Source: Thiosymbion sp942492625
GTDB lineage: Bacteria > Pseudomonadota > Gammaproteobacteria > Chromatiales > Chromatiaceae
NCBI GenBank assembly: GCA_942492625.1
Contig: CALOFM010000021.1
Location: forward strand, 151,992 to 215,991
Direction: 5' to 3'
DNA length: 64,000 bases
Under the pieces are notes generated by a model. That model did not search any database. It saw only the letters and a program-made list of their open reading frames with translations, and had not been told where the DNA came from. Below, piece by piece: positions 28,851-40,663 of this stretch. A program made the translations under genes and the position numbers. Each line of letters opens with the position of its first letter. Within the stretch, counting starts at the first letter, position 1.

Positions 28851-29681
28851 ATGAGTATGAAACGTACGGTCTTTTTCGTCTCCGAGAGCACCGGCATCAC
28901 CGCCGAGACCTTGGGGCACAGCCTGATCTCCCAGTTCGATGGTGTGAGCTTCGAGCAGGTCTACATGCCCTATATCAACACCGAGCTACTGGCCAAGGCC
29001 CTGACCGTACGCATGCAGGAGGCTCTTGACCGGGACGGTGACCGGCCCCTGGTGTTCAGCACTATTCTGAACGACAAGATCCGCGCCATCCTAAAAGGCG
29101 GAAACTGCTTCTTCCTTGAGCTGTTCGAGCTCTTCATCGAGCCCGTCAGCAATGAGCTCGGCGTCAATCCGCGCCTGCAGTCGGGTCGCAGCCACGGCAT
29201 TACCAAGCCGAGCCTTTACACCAAGCGCATCGAAGCCATCAACTTTGCGATGGCCAACGACGACGGCATGCGGCCGGACAATCTCAAGAATGCGGACGTT
29301 GTCCTCACGGGGGTGTCGCGCTCGGGCAAGACGCCGACCTGCCTGTATCTGGCCATGCACTACGGACTGCGGGCGGCGAACTATCCGATCACCGAGGAGG
29401 ACTTCGACCGCGGTGACGTGCCCGAGGTCCTCTACGAATGCAGGCGTCGGCTCTTCGCCCTCACCATCGACACGCAGCGCCTCAAGCTCATCCGCGAGGA
29501 GCGTCGTCCGGGAAGCGCGTACGCGTCCCTGGAACGCTGCCGTTCCGACATCCGTCACGCCAATTTCATATTCAAGCAGCTCGACGTCCCCGTGCTGAAC
29601 ACCACCAGCCAGTCAATCGAGGAGATCTCGACCCATATTCTCAAGGCCGTCAAGAGCCTTTTGGACTGGTCGGGCGCTTAG
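28851..29681 (+). CDS. ppsR: PEP synthase / PPDK regulatory kinase-pyrophosphorylase
   Basis: DUF299 bifunctional enzyme that uses ADP to phosphorylate, and phosphate to dephosphorylate, a threonine near the catalytic histidine of PEP synthase or pyruvate phosphate dikinase. The 276 residues begin RTVFFVSESTGITAETLGHSL and carry the P-loop GVSRSGKTPTCLYLA and GLRAANYPI. Since ppdK lies 11 kb downstream, PPDK is a plausible target here. Confidence 0.93.
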   Translation: MSMKRTVFFVSESTGITAETLGHSLISQFDGVSFEQVYMPYINTELLAKALTVRMQEALDRDGDRPLVFSTILNDKIRAILKGGNCFFLELFELFIEPVSNELGVNPRLQSGRSHGITKPSLYTKRIEAINFAMANDDGMRPDNLKNADVVLTGVSRSGKTPTCLYLAMHYGLRAANYPITEEDFDRGDVPEVLYECRRRLFALTIDTQRLKLIREERRPGSAYASLERCRSDIRHANFIFKQLDVPVLNTTSQSIEEISTHILKAVKSLLDWSGA

Positions 29682-29795
29682 CCATCCGCTCTCCATATCC
29701 GTAGTAGATGCGGCTTTAATCGGCACTCGGTGCCTGTCATACTTGAGTCTTTCGCCGGGTTTATCCGCGAAAGCCACAAGTGAGGTGCGCTCAGG

Positions 29796-31568
29796 GTGCC
29801 TACCCTCGACCACGAGCCGAGTCTGTTTCATCTTCTGCTGATCAAGCCCTCACACTACGACGACGACGGCTATGTCATCCAGTGGGTGCGCTCTTCTCTG
29901 CCCTCCAACAGCCTGGCGACGGTCTACGGAATCGCCCGGGACGCCGCCGAGCGGCAAGTGCTCGGCAAGGACGTGGATATCCGCGTCCGCGCCCTCGACG
30001 AGACCAACTCGCGGGTTGATGTCCCCAAGCTGATTCGGGAGATCCGCAGGGGCGGTGGCAAGGGACTCGTGGGTATGGTCGGGGTGCAGTCGAATCAGTA
30101 TCCCCGTGCCCTGGACATCGCCAAGCGCTTCCGCGCCGTCGGACTACCGGTAGTGATCGGCGGCTTCCACGTCAGCGGCTGCCTGACCATGCTCAAAGAG
30201 ATGCCCGTCGAGCTGCACGAGGCCCTGGACCTCGGCATCAGCCTGTTCGCCGGGGAGCTGGAGGGCCGGCTCGAAGACCTGCTGTGTGACACGCTCAAGG
30301 GCAGGCTTCAGCCCGTTTACGACTTCCTGAACGACCTGCCGGACATGAGCGGTACGCCGACGCCCTACCTGCCGCCGGACCGCGTGCGCCTGACCATGGG
30401 AAAGCGCGCGAGCTTCGATGCCGGACGCGGTTGTCCCTATCTGTGCAGCTTCTGCACCATCATCAACGTGCAGGGCCGCAAGTCGCGGCACCGCACGGCG
30501 GACGACGTGGAGCGGTTGGTGCGCGCCAATGCGGAGGACGACATCCACAACTTCTTCATCACGGACGACAATTTCGCCCGCAACCGCAACTGGGAGGCGA
30601 TTTTCGACCGGCTGATCGAGCTGCGTGAATCCGGCATGGAAATCTGGCTGGTCATCCAGGTGGACACCCAGTCCCACCGCATCCCGCGCTTCATCGAGAA
30701 GGCCGGAAGGGCGGGGTCACGCGTGCCTTCATCGGTATGGAGAACATCAATCCGGACTCGCTGAAGACGGCCCAGAAGGGGCAGAACAAGATCACGGACT
30801 ACCGAGCCATGCTCCAGGCGTGGCATCGGGGTGGGCGTGCTGACCTACGCCGGCTACATCATCGGATTCCCGACCGATACCCCAAAGTCCATCCGCCGCG
30901 ACATCGAGATCATCAAGCGCGAGCTGCCGGTCGACATCATGGAGTTCTTCGTCCTGACGCCGCTCCCGGGCTCCGAAGATCACCAGCGCTTGGTGGAGGA
31001 GGGCGTGCCCCTGGATCCAGACATGAACAACTACGACACCCAGCACGTGACCATGGACCATCCGCAGATGTCCAAGTCCGAGTGGGAAGGCATTTACCGG
31101 GAGGTCTGGGACCTCTATTACACCGAAGAGCACGTCGCCACCGTGCTGCGGCGCTCGCGCGCCTGGGGCTACGATCCCAAGCACATGCTGGCCAAGCTGT
31201 TCGCCTTCCACGCCCCCATCGTCTACGAGGGCATGCACCCGCTGGAGGGGGGCTTGATCCGGCGCAAGGTGCGGCGGGACCGCCGCCCGGGCTTTCCCGT
31301 CGAGAACCCGCTGGTCTTCTATCCGAAGCTTGCCTTGGAATACGCCTTCAAGTACGCGGGTGCCTTGGGCATGCACCGCCGTTACCAGCGCATCCTCGCG
31401 GAGGTTGCGGCCGAGACCAATTCCGGGGACTACATGGACACGGCCATGTCCCCGGTGGAGCAGGGAGAGGAGGACAATCTGCAGCTCTTTACCGCCACCA
31501 TCTCGGCGCAGGAGTTCGTGAAAAAGCGGCGCGCTCTTGCTCAAAAACGCAAGAAGGCCAGAGCCTGA
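29796..31568 (+). CDS. B12-binding-type radical SAM protein (two frameshifts)
   Basis: An N-terminal cobalamin-binding-like domain (IRRGGGKGLVGMVGVQSNQYPRALDIAKRFRAVG, VIGGFHVSG) is followed by a radical SAM core with the cluster motif GCPYLCSFC and then TDDNFARNRNWEAIFDRL, IGMENINPDSLK and YIIGFPTDTP. The frame is broken twice: a G is missing from the run near 30713 and an extra G occurs near 30828. Joining the three pieces gives a continuous protein of about 590 residues ending QKRKKARA. The substrate is unknown. The GTG start at 29796 is 114 bases after ppsR. Confidence 0.85.
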
Positions 31569-31729
31569 GAGCGAGGTTTTGCGGGCGGGCGGTTCTCGCC
31601 GGGGAATTTCCACACATGTCGCGGGGCGGAAGGTCCCGAGAATCTGACTAGAACGGCTCTGCCACCCGGATGGCCTTGAACCCGGTCTCTTTTGCCGTTG
31701 ATTCGGTACCTGCATGGGTGCCGCGCACG

Positions 31730-32698
31730 TCAGGAAGCGGTCTTGCGCGAAAAGTCGACTTGCTGAACCTGAGCGACGCCCCCCTCCGGTACCGCGATCT
31801 CGACGGGGGCTACGGCTTCTGCCGGCTCCTCTTTCAACGCACGTTTTGCGGACCAACCGACCAAGTTGCGTTTCGGTGGCTCTTCGATCGCGATCGGCTC
31901 CGGCTCTACCCCGGTCACCTCTGGCGTCTCCTCGAAAAGGACCTTGGTGATCTGGTGTCGGTCTTTCTCCAAGACCGTGAGCCGGGCACCCTCGAGGGGA
32001 ACCACGTCATTGACGTTTGCGATGCGTCCCAGCCGGTGGTTGACGAGGCCTCCGAGTGTTACATAGTCCCCCGTGGTGAAGGGAAGGTTGAGCTTGGGCT
32101 CCAGCTCTGTGACACGCGCGCCGCCGTTGATGATGTAGCGCTGGCGGCCTTCCATCTTGATATGGCGGTGGCGTGGGCTGAACTCGTCCTCGTAGTCGCC
32201 GACGATCTCCTCCAGGATGTCGTCCAGGGTGATCAGGCCCTCCGTGCCGCCGTACTCGTCCAAGACAATGGCCATCTGTCGCCGGTTGCTGGTGAAGTCC
32301 TTCAGCAGTGAGCTCAGCTGCATGGTATCTGGTATGAAATAGGCGTCCATCATGACGTCCGTGACCTGTTGCTCGAGGATCTTTGTCGTTTCCTCCGGAC
32401 TCCGGGCGTCTGAGAGTCTGTGCAGGAGCTGCTTCATGGAGACTACACCGATGATGTCGTCCACGGACGTCTCGTAGATCGGATAGCGTCCGCGGTGATC
32501 CTCCCGGAAGAGGGAGAGGACGTCGTCAACGGTCGACGTGTGGGGCAGGGCTTCCACGTCGGTGCGCGGTATCATTGCGTCTCGCGCCATGTGATCGTCG
32601 AGGTCGAACACCCCGCGCAGCATCATGTTCAGCTGGGGATCGAGGGCGCTCTCCTGCTCGCTGGCGGTCAGGACGGTGCGAATCTCTTCTGCGGTCAT
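31730..32698 (-). CDS. CorC-like CBS-domain protein lacking the membrane domain
   Basis: From the ATG at 32698 (MTAEEIRTVLTASEQESALD) the product has two CBS domains (MIPRTDVEALPHTST, DVMMDAYFIPDTMQ) with IVLDEYGGTEGLITLDDILEEIVGDYEDE, then a CorC_HlyC domain. The match to the C-terminal half of TlyC/HlyC transporters is clear, but the N-terminal DUF21 membrane region is absent. No ribosome site precedes the ATG. Either this is a short CorC type (as in E. coli) or the 5' part is lost at the junction with hrpA. Confidence 0.8.
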   Translation of the reverse strand: MTAEEIRTVLTASEQESALDPQLNMMLRGVFDLDDHMARDAMIPRTDVEALPHTSTVDDVLSLFREDHRGRYPIYETSVDDIIGVVSMKQLLHRLSDARSPEETTKILEQQVTDVMMDAYFIPDTMQLSSLLKDFTSNRRQMAIVLDEYGGTEGLITLDDILEEIVGDYEDEFSPRHRHIKMEGRQRYIINGGARVTELEPKLNLPFTTGDYVTLGGLVNHRLGRIANVNDVVPLEGARLTVLEKDRHQITKVLFEETPEVTGVEPEPIAIEEPPKRNLVGWSAKRALKEEPAEAVAPVEIAVPEGGVAQVQQVDFSRKTAS

Positions 32699-32773
32699 GG
32701 AGAAGTGTCCGCAGGATCGCGGGGCGCGCAACCCATGAGCACATCTTAGTTTGAAAGACTTCCGAAGCGACCT

Positions 32774-35700
32774 TTGAATTCCCCTCGTTTTCCGTCCCCA
32801 TCCCATCTGGACCTTTGCACCCTGGATGACCGTCAAGTCCTGCGCCGCCGATTGCGCGGGTTGGAGCATCGCAGGCGCCAGGGGCAGCCTTACGACCAAG
32901 GACTCGCGAAGCTTTGGCAGGCGATCCATCAGTCCCGGTCGCTGCTCGAGCGCCGCCAGATCGTTGATCCCCTCGAGCCGGGTATCCTCGCGAGCTTCCG
33001 GTCAGCGGGGACGCATCGCTGATCGAGACCACAAGGGGGGTGGGGGACGGAGGGGGGGGCATACCCAGCCGCGGCGCATCGCCGCGCGCGCCCTGGCGAG
33101 CAGGGTCTCCCGGGAGCTCGGGACAGAGCTCGGTACGCTGGTGGGCTACAAGGTGCGCTTCCACGATCGGGTGCGGCCGGAGACCTCGATCAAGCTGATG
33201 ACCGACGGCATGCTGCTGGCGGAGATCGCGCAGGACAGGTTTCTCTATCAGTACGACACCCTCATCATCGACGAGGCCCACGAGCGCAGCCTCAACATCG
33301 ACTTCCTGCTCGGCTACCTGAAGGGCCTCTTGCCGCGGCGGCCCGATCTCAAGCTCATCGTTACCTCCGCCACCATCGATCCCGAACGTTTTGCCGAGCA
33401 CTTCGCCGGAGCGCCTGTCATCGAGATCTCCGGGCGCACCTATCCGGTCGAGGTACGGCACCGTCCGCCGGAGGACGAGAACGTCGGCGAGCGGGACGAC
33501 GCCATGCAGCTTGCCATCTCGCAAGCCCTGGACGAGCTCGCCGGTGTGGGCCGGGGCGACGTGCTGGTGTTCCTCTCCGGCGAGCGCGAGATCCGCGAGA
33601 CGGCGGAGACCCTGCGCAAGCACCATCCGCCCTCCACCGAGATCCTGCCGCTGTACGCCCGCCAGGGGCCCAAGGACCAGGCGCGGGTTTTCCAGCCCCA
33701 CGGAGCCCGCCGCGTGGTTCTGGCCACCAACGTGGCCGAGACCTCGCTGACGGTGCCGGGGATCCACTACGTGATCGATCCGGGGTTCGCGCGCATCAGC
33801 CGCTACAGCCACCGCAGCAAGGTCCAGCGCCTGCCGGTGGAGCGCGTCTCTCGCGCCTCTGCGAGCCAGCGCATGGGCCGTTGCGGGCGCATGGCTGCGG
33901 GTGTGTGTATCCGGCTGTATACGCAGGACAATTTCGAGTCCCGCGCCGAGTTCACGGAGCCGGAGATACAGCGCACCAACCTGGCGGCGGTCATCCTGCA
34001 GATGAAGCTGCTGGGCTTCGGGGACATCGAGGACTTCCCGTTCCTCGACCCACCGGATGCCAAGTTGATCTCCGACGGCTACCGGACCCTGGAGGAGCTG
34101 GCGGCCCTGGACAACGCGGGCAACCTGACGCCGCTTGGCAAACAGCTGGCTCGCCTCCCGCTGGACCCGCGCATCGGGCGCATGCTGCTGGCCTCCGCGG
34201 AGCACCACTGCCTGACCGAGATGCTCATCGTTGCCGCGGCGCTGAGCGTCCAGGACCCGCGGGAGCGGCCCATGGACAAGCAGCAGGCCGCCGACGAGAT
34301 CCATGCCACCTTCGCGCACGAGGACTCGGACTTTCTCGCCTTTCTGAACCTCTGGTCATTTCTGGAAAAACAACGTAATCATCTGTCAAAAATAAAATAT
34401 ATAAAGCTTTGTCAGCGCCATTTTCTGTCCTGGAGCCGGGTCCAGGAGTGGCACGACATCCACACCCAGCTGCGCCTGAGCATGCACGAGATGGGCTTCA
34501 AGGAGAACCAGGCGGAGGGCAGCTTCGAGGAAATCCATCAAGCCTTGCTTACCGGCCTGCTCAGCAACATCGGCTTCAAGGACGAACGCCGGGAATATCT
34601 GGGTGCGCGCAACAGCCGCTTCTACATCCATCCCGGCTCGGGGCTGTTCGACAAGGCACCCAAGTGGATTGTGGCGGCGGAGCGGGTCGAGACCACGCGC
34701 CAGTACGGGCGCATCGTCGCCAAGGTCCAGCCCGCATGGATCGAGGGTGCCGCTGCCCACCTGGTCCAGCGCAGCTACTCCGAGCCCCACTGGCAGTCCA
34801 AGTCCGGCCAGGTGGCGGCCTACGAGAAGGTGACCCTGTTCGGCGTTGCCATCGTCCCCAAGCGCCGTGTCAACTTCGGGCCCATCAATCCGGCGGAGGC
34901 GCGGGAGATCTTTCTGCGCTTCGGCCTCGCAGAAGGTGACTTCGAGACCCGCGCCCCCTTCTGGCGCCACAACCGGGAGCTGATCGAGTACGTCCAGCAC
35001 CTGGAGGCCAAGTCCCGCCGCCGGGACATCCTGGTGGACGAGGAGGCCATCTACGCCTTCTATGAGCAGCGGGTACCGAGTGGTATCTATTCCACCCCCC
35101 AGTTCGAGAAGTGGCTGCGCAAGGCGACGCGCAAGGACCCCAAGATCCTGCACATGCGCATGGGCGACCTCATGCGCCGGGAGGCCGGGGAGGTGACCGA
35201 AGCAGGCGTTTCCGGACAGCCTGCAGGTGGGGGCCACGCGGCTTCCGCTGGAGTACCGATTCGACCCGGGCAAGGCCGCGGACGGTCTGACCCTGACCGT
35301 CCCATTGCCGCTGGTGAACCAGGTCTCGCCCCAGCGTTGCGAGTGGCTGGTCCCTGGTTTGCTGGAGGAGCGCATCATCGCCCTGCTGCGGGGCCTGCCC
35401 AAACAGATCCGCAGGGCCTTCGTTCCGATTCCGGAGACGGCGAAGCGACTCGTGGAGCGGCTCGTGCCGTCGGACCGTCCCCTGATCCAGGCGCTTGGCG
35501 AGGCGCTCAACGAAACGGCGGGTATCCAGGTCCCCGAAGACGCCTGGAACGAGGGAGATCGTACCCGAGCACCTGCGCATGAAGTTCCGCCTGGTGGACG
35601 AGCAGGGAATGCAGGTCGCGCATGGGGACGATTTCGCCCGGTTCAAACGGCGAGTACGGGGGCGAGGGGCAACAGGTCTTTGCGCGTATCCCCTCCAGCG

Positions 35701-36576
35701 ACCTGGAACGGGGGGGGATCAAGCGCTGGGATTTCGGCGACCTGCCCGAGACCCTGGACCTAGACCGTGGAGGCATTCGGTTGCGCGGCTATCCGGCCCT
35801 GGTGGACGCGGGGGACAGCGTCGCCATCCGGGTGCTGGACTCGCAGGAGGGCGCCGGAGCTTGCCATGCGCGACGGGCTGCGCCGGCTGCTGATGCTGCA
35901 GCCTGGGATCGGACCTGCGCTACCTGCGCAAGAACCTGCCGGGCTGAACCGCATGCGGCTGCAGTACGCCAAGGCGCCGAAGCCGGGCGGAAAAGACGAT
36001 TCAACGCCGGCGGACCTGGCGGACGAGCTGGTCGCGATGATCCTGGATTTCACCTTCGTCGAGGGGCAGGCGCCGATCCGGGACCAGCAGACCTTCGAGG
36101 CGCGCCTTTCGGCGGAACGGCCGCGGCTGATGTCGGTAGCCGGTGGAGGTCTGCGCCCTGGCCGAGAAGATACTCGGGCGCTACCAGGCCATCCGCAAGC
36201 GGCTCGCGGATATCACGCAGATCAACTGGATGACCTCGGTCATGGACATGACGCAGCAGCTGGACTCGCTGGTCTTCCGCGGCTTCCTGCAACAGGTTCC
36301 CTACGCGCATCTCAAGGACTACCCGCGTTTCCTCAAAGCCGTGGAGATACGTGCCGAAAAGCTCTCGCAGGCAGCAGGCAAGGACCAGCAGCGGATGCGG
36401 GAGATGGCCGTCCTGCAGAGGAAATGGCGGGAGCGTTCGGCCGCGGCCAGGGAAGCGGGCAGACAGGACACCCGCCTGGAGGAGATCCGCTGGATGCTGG
36501 AGGAGCTGCGCATCTCCTTCTTCGCCCAGCAGATCGGTACCGCCTATCACACCGTGATGGGCGGTACCGCCGATGA
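32774..36576 (+). CDS. hrpA: ATP-dependent RNA helicase HrpA (multiple frameshifts, P-loop missing)
   Basis: DEAH-box RNA helicase of about 1,280 codons. After a normal N-terminus (LDDRQVLRRRLRGLEHRR) comes YPRELPVS. A G-rich tract (33033-33059) then stands where roughly 28 extra residues including the GETGSGKT P-loop should be, and sequence resumes at HTQPRRIAARALASRV. DEAH (IIDEAHERS), TSATIDPERF, LATNVAETSLTVPG and QRMGRCGR are intact. After about 35200 the C-terminal DUF3418 region is spread over several frames (SLQVGATRLPLEYRF, NWMTSVMDMTQQ, MLEELRISFFAQQIGTAY). The exact stop is uncertain. Confidence 0.85.
33033..33059. repeat. G-rich tract inside hrpA
   Basis: Runs of six, five and eight G broken by single other bases sit between the HrpA segments LPVS and HTQPRR. 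The sequence encodes nothing HrpA-like in any frame and is probably an assembly artefact. Confidence 0.7.
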
Positions 36577-36598
36577 GCCACCGGTGCAGCGCAAAGAC

Positions 36599-37114
36599 CT
36601 AAAGCGCGAGACCCGCGACCACGGCGATCAGGTCGTTCCACTTGGACGGTGGAACTCCCTCCACGGGTCGTGGCTCGCGCCATCTCATGGACGCACGGTC
36701 CAGGATCGACCAGAGGAGGAAAGGGGCGAACAGCACCAGGTCGGCCAGCATGCCGTTGGCGAGCAGATGTGAAAAGGACCAGAGGGTAACGGCAGCGAGC
36801 ATGGGATGCCCGACGGCCTTTTGGATGCGCCCGGGCATGTAGGCCGCAAGGAGCAGCGGGAAGACCGGGATCATCAGCGTCAGCGCCAGGTGACGTACCC
36901 CCACGGGCGGCAGGTAGAGAACGACCGGCTGCTGCCGCGCAAGGCCGTAACCCCAGACGACAAGGACAAACCCGGCGATGGCCAGGACCGAGTAAATCCC
37001 CTGCCATGCCTTCTCCCCGATCCGTGTTGCCGTCCGGTCGCGCCAGCCTGAGGCGAAGATGGACAGGGAGTGCGTGCCCAAAAACAGAATCAATCCGATG
37101 ATCAGTGCGGTCAT
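36599..37114 (-). CDS. NnrU-family membrane protein (in-frame stop near the C-terminus)
   Basis: From the ATG at 37114, LIIGLILFLGTHSLSIFASGWRD, KAWQGIYSVLAIAGFVLVVWGY and LSNGMLADL-like FSHLLANGMLADLVLFAPFLLWSILDR define the NnrU family (denitrification-associated, five or six membrane helices). It stops at a TAG where family members continue; translating past it gives VFALHRWLIGGTA, the expected C-terminal helix, so a TAC-to-TAG change or error is likely. It is convergent with hrpA and just downstream of valS. Confidence 0.85.
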   Translation of the reverse strand: MTALIIGLILFLGTHSLSIFASGWRDRTATRIGEKAWQGIYSVLAIAGFVLVVWGYGLARQQPVVLYLPPVGVRHLALTLMIPVFPLLLAAYMPGRIQKAVGHPMLAAVTLWSFSHLLANGMLADLVLFAPFLLWSILDRASMRWREPRPVEGVPPSKWNDLIAVVAGLAL

Positions 37115-37155
37115 TGCGAGTTTTCTCCCGTTGGTCGGTGGGAAAGCTGCTCCGT

Positions 37156-40002
37156 TTAGGGCCGGATCTTCTCTTGGTTGCTCCTGAAGCTTCGCCATCG
37201 CCGCCTGCTGCTCGGCGATCTTGTCGCGCTCCTTCTGGACCACCGCCGGCGGGGCCTTGTCCACGAAGTTGGGGTTGGCGAGCTTTTTCGCGGTCCGCTC
37301 CAGATCCGCTTCGAGCTTGCCGATCTCCTTGGCTCAGACGCGCGAGCTCGGCGTCCTTGTCGATGAGCCCGGCCATGGGGATGAGCACCTTCATCTCTCC
37401 GACCAGGGCGATGGCGGACTCGGGGGCCTGCTCGTCCTTGCCGAGCAGGGTGACCGACTCGGTTCGGGCGAGGAAATCCAGGTAGTGCCGGCTGGCGTCC
37501 AGCCTGGAGCCATTTCCGGTCCTGTCGGAGGCGTTCTGGAGCAGGACGGGCAGGGGCTTGCCCGGCGGGATGTTCATCTCGCCCTTGATGCGTCGCACGC
37601 CGAGGATGAACTGCATGACCCAGGCCATCTCCGCCTCGGCGTCGGCGTCATCGACGGAGGCGTCGGCGGTGGGGAAGGGGGCCAGCATGATGGTCTCCCC
37701 GGCGGCTCCAGCCAGCGGTTTGACCTTCTGCCAGATCTCCTCGGTGATGAAGGGCATGATGGGGTGGGCCAGGCGCAGCAGGGTCTCCAGGGTCCGTGCC
37801 AGGGTGCGCCGGGTCCCGCGCTTCGCCGCTTTCGAGGTCTTGTGGTCGTTGAGAACCGGCTTGGACAGCTCCAGGTACCAGTCGCAAAATTCGTTCCAGG
37901 TGAAGTCGTAGATGGCCTGGGCGGCGTGGTCGAAGCGGTAGCCGTCGATGGCGTCGTTCACCGGTGCGATGGTGCCCTGGAGCCGGGAGCGGATCCAGCG
38001 GTCGGCGGCGGTGAGCTGGGGATTCGCGACCTCCTGAAGCCCACGACTGGCCGCAGTCCTGTCCCTCGGTGTTCATCAGCACATAGCGGGAGGCGTTCCA
38101 CAGCTTGTTGCAGAAGTTGCGGTAGCCCTCGATGCGGCCCAGGTCGAATTTGATGTCGCGCCCGGTGGAGGCCAGGGCGGCGAAGGTGAAGCGCAGGGCG
38201 TCGGTGCCGAAGTCGGGGATGCCGTCCGGGAAGTCCTTTCGCGTCATCTTGGCGATCTTATCGGCCAGGTGGGGCTGCATCATGCCCTTGACGCGCTTCT
38301 CCACCAGGGGCTCCAGCTCGATGCCGTCGATCAGATCGATGGGGTCAAGAACATTGCCCTTGGACTTGGACATCTTGTCCCCGTGGGCGTCCCGCACCAG
38401 GCCGTGGATGTAGACCTCACGGAAGGGCACGTCGTCCATGAACTTGAGCCCCATCATGATCATGCGGGCGACCCAGAAGAAGATGATGTCGAAGCCGGTG
38501 ACCAGGACCGAGGTGGGGTAGAAGGTCTTGAGCCGCTCGGTCTCCTCCGGCCAGCCCAGGGTCGAGAAGGGCCAGAGGGCGGAGCTGAACCAGGTGTCCA
38601 GCACGTCCGGGTCCTGCTCCAGCGGTAAGTCCGGCGCGAAGCCGTGGCGCTCGCGCACCTCTTGCTCGGAGCGGCCCACGTAGATGTTGCCCTCGGCGTC
38701 GTACCAGGCGGGGATGCGGTGGCCCCACCAGATCTGGCGGCTGATGCACCAGTCCTGGATGTTGCGCATCCACTCGAAGTAGGTGTTCTTCCAGTTGTCC
38801 GGGACGAAGCGGATGCGCCCGTCCTCCACCGCGGCAATCGCCGGCTCTGCCAGGGGCTTGATCTTCACGTACCACTGGTCGGTGAGGTAGGGCTCGATGA
38901 CGGCACCGGAGCGGTCTCCCCGCGGCTGTTGGAGCCGGTGGTCGTTGATCTTCTCCAGCAGCCCCTGCGCTGTCAGGTCTGCAACGATGCGCTTTCGCGC
39001 CTCGTAACGGTCGAGACCCGCATAAACGCGGGGGATGAGGTCGCCTTCCTCCGGCTGGTTCCCGCGGATGGCCGCGTCCGGGGTGAAGATGTTGATGAGT
39101 CCGCCGTGGGGTTGCTCGGCGATGGCCTTCTCGTCGCGATGGCGCAGCCAGACCTCGTGGTCGTTGAAGTCGTGGGCGGGGGTGATCTTGACGCAGCCGG
39201 TGCCGAGCTCGGGGTCCGCGTGCTCGTCGGCCAGGATGGGGATGCGCCGGCCGGTCAGGGGCAGCTCCACGTACTCGCCGATCAGGTGCCGGTAGCGTTC
39301 GTCGTCCGGATTCACGGCGACCGCGCAGTCTCCGAGCATGGTCTCAGGGCGCGTGGTGGAGACCACCATGTGGCCCTGACCATTGGTCAGTGGGTAGCGC
39401 AGGTCCCACATGTGGCCGCTCTCTTCCTCGGACAGGACCTCCAGGTCGGAGACCGCCGTGTGCAGCACCGGGTCCCAGTTGACCAGGCGCTTGCCGCGGT
39501 AGATGAGTCCCTCCTCGAACAGGCGCACGAAGACCTCGCGCACGGCCGCCGAAAGGCCCTCGTCCATGGTGAAGCGCTCGTGCTCCCAGTCCAGGGAGGC
39601 TCCCATGCGCCGCAGCTGGCGGGTGATGGTGCCGCCGGACTTGGCCTTCCACTCCCAAACGCGGTCGGTGAAGCGTTCCCGCCCATAGTCGTGACGGGAC
39701 TTGCCCTCGGCGTCGATCAGGCGTTCCACTACCATCTGGGTCGCGATCCCGGCGTGGTCGGTGCCGGCCTGCCACAGGGTCGGCTCGCCCTTCATGCGGT
39801 GATAGCGAATCAGGGCGTCCATGATGGTGTCCTGAAATGCATGGCCCATGTGCAGGCTGCCGGTCACGTTCGGTGGCGGGATCATGACGCAGTAGCTGCC
39901 TTGTCCTGCCAAAGTGTCGGTGGGGGCGAAGTAGCCCTTGTCCTCCCAGGTCCGGTACCAGTCTTTTTCCAGGGTCTGGGGATCGTAGTTTTTGTCCAGC
40001 AT
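37156..40002 (-). CDS. valS: Valyl-tRNA synthetase (frameshifted)
   Basis: Class I synthetase charging tRNA-Val. The HIGH-type motif HMGH, the editing-domain sequence GTGCVKITPAHDFND, WWGHRIPAW and KMSKSKGN are intact in the first 790 codons. Frameshifts near 38040 and 37330 move the anticodon-binding domain (WNEFCDWYLELSKPVL) and the C-terminal coiled coil (NFVDKAPPAVVQKERDKIAEQQAAMAKLQEQ) to other frames. One more base shift near 37170 reaches a TAA at 37156. The start MLDKNYDPQTLEKDWY at 40002 fits the family; an ATG at 40023 is also open. As an essential gene, its breaks are probably errors. Confidence 0.9.
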
Positions 40003-40023
40003 CTGTGTAGGTCTCGGAATCAT

Positions 40024-40663
40024 TCGGCAGGCGCAGCAAAGCCCGACATTATAACTCTCAGCGATCCGGCGAAAATATTCGCCGCAGTCCGGTGGGAGCG
40101 CTGCCTCCGGCGGTGCGGCTCAATCCGGACTCTGTCGCGGTCTGCCGGTCCGCTCTCCCGCAGGCTTCTGCGGAGCATGGCATGGCGAGCGGCTCGGCCT
40201 CATCTCGCCACGGAGAACGAGCGGCGCCCAGACACATGGCTTCGACTCGCGGTCGCTGTTGGATCGATCCAGGTTCGCTTCCATTCGCCCCTGCGCCTGG
40301 AACCACACAGCTCATATGGGTGATAGGCGCCAAACTAATGGTATCCTAGCGGGCAAACGAGGTTGCCGCCCTTCCGGAGTGGGAGCCGCCGTGAAAGCGA
40401 GCGCAGGAGGCGTTGCTTTAACTCCCCGAGCCCGATTTTGAATGCCGCCCTTGGTGGGGCTCTTCCTGTTTGCGGCAAGGATCAGCCGCCGGCCACGGCA
40501 GGAAATGGCTTCGGGACCCGCAGTTATAGTCCGGTAACTATCGCGTGCAACGCTTTGGCTTCGCGCGTTTCACCTATTGCTGTTTTTTCTCGGTAGAACG
40601 CCGAGACCCATTATTGTATTCCCAACCACAATCGTTTTTACGAGCCGAGGTTCAATTAAAAAG
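40024..40663. other. 640-base gap between valS and ppdK, no gene recognised
   Basis: Divergent promoter region for valS and ppdK. No open frame resembles a protein, and I could not match RNase P, tmRNA, 6S or SRP RNA signatures. A stretch around 40340-40500 is GC-rich with several short complementary segments and could be a structured leader, but I see no defined element. Confidence 0.4.

Noticed and set aside
38644..40323. 559-codon open frame antisense to valS
   Set aside because: It mirrors the valS coding strand; Val/Gly/Asp/His-rich composition is that of an antisense shadow and no domain is seen.
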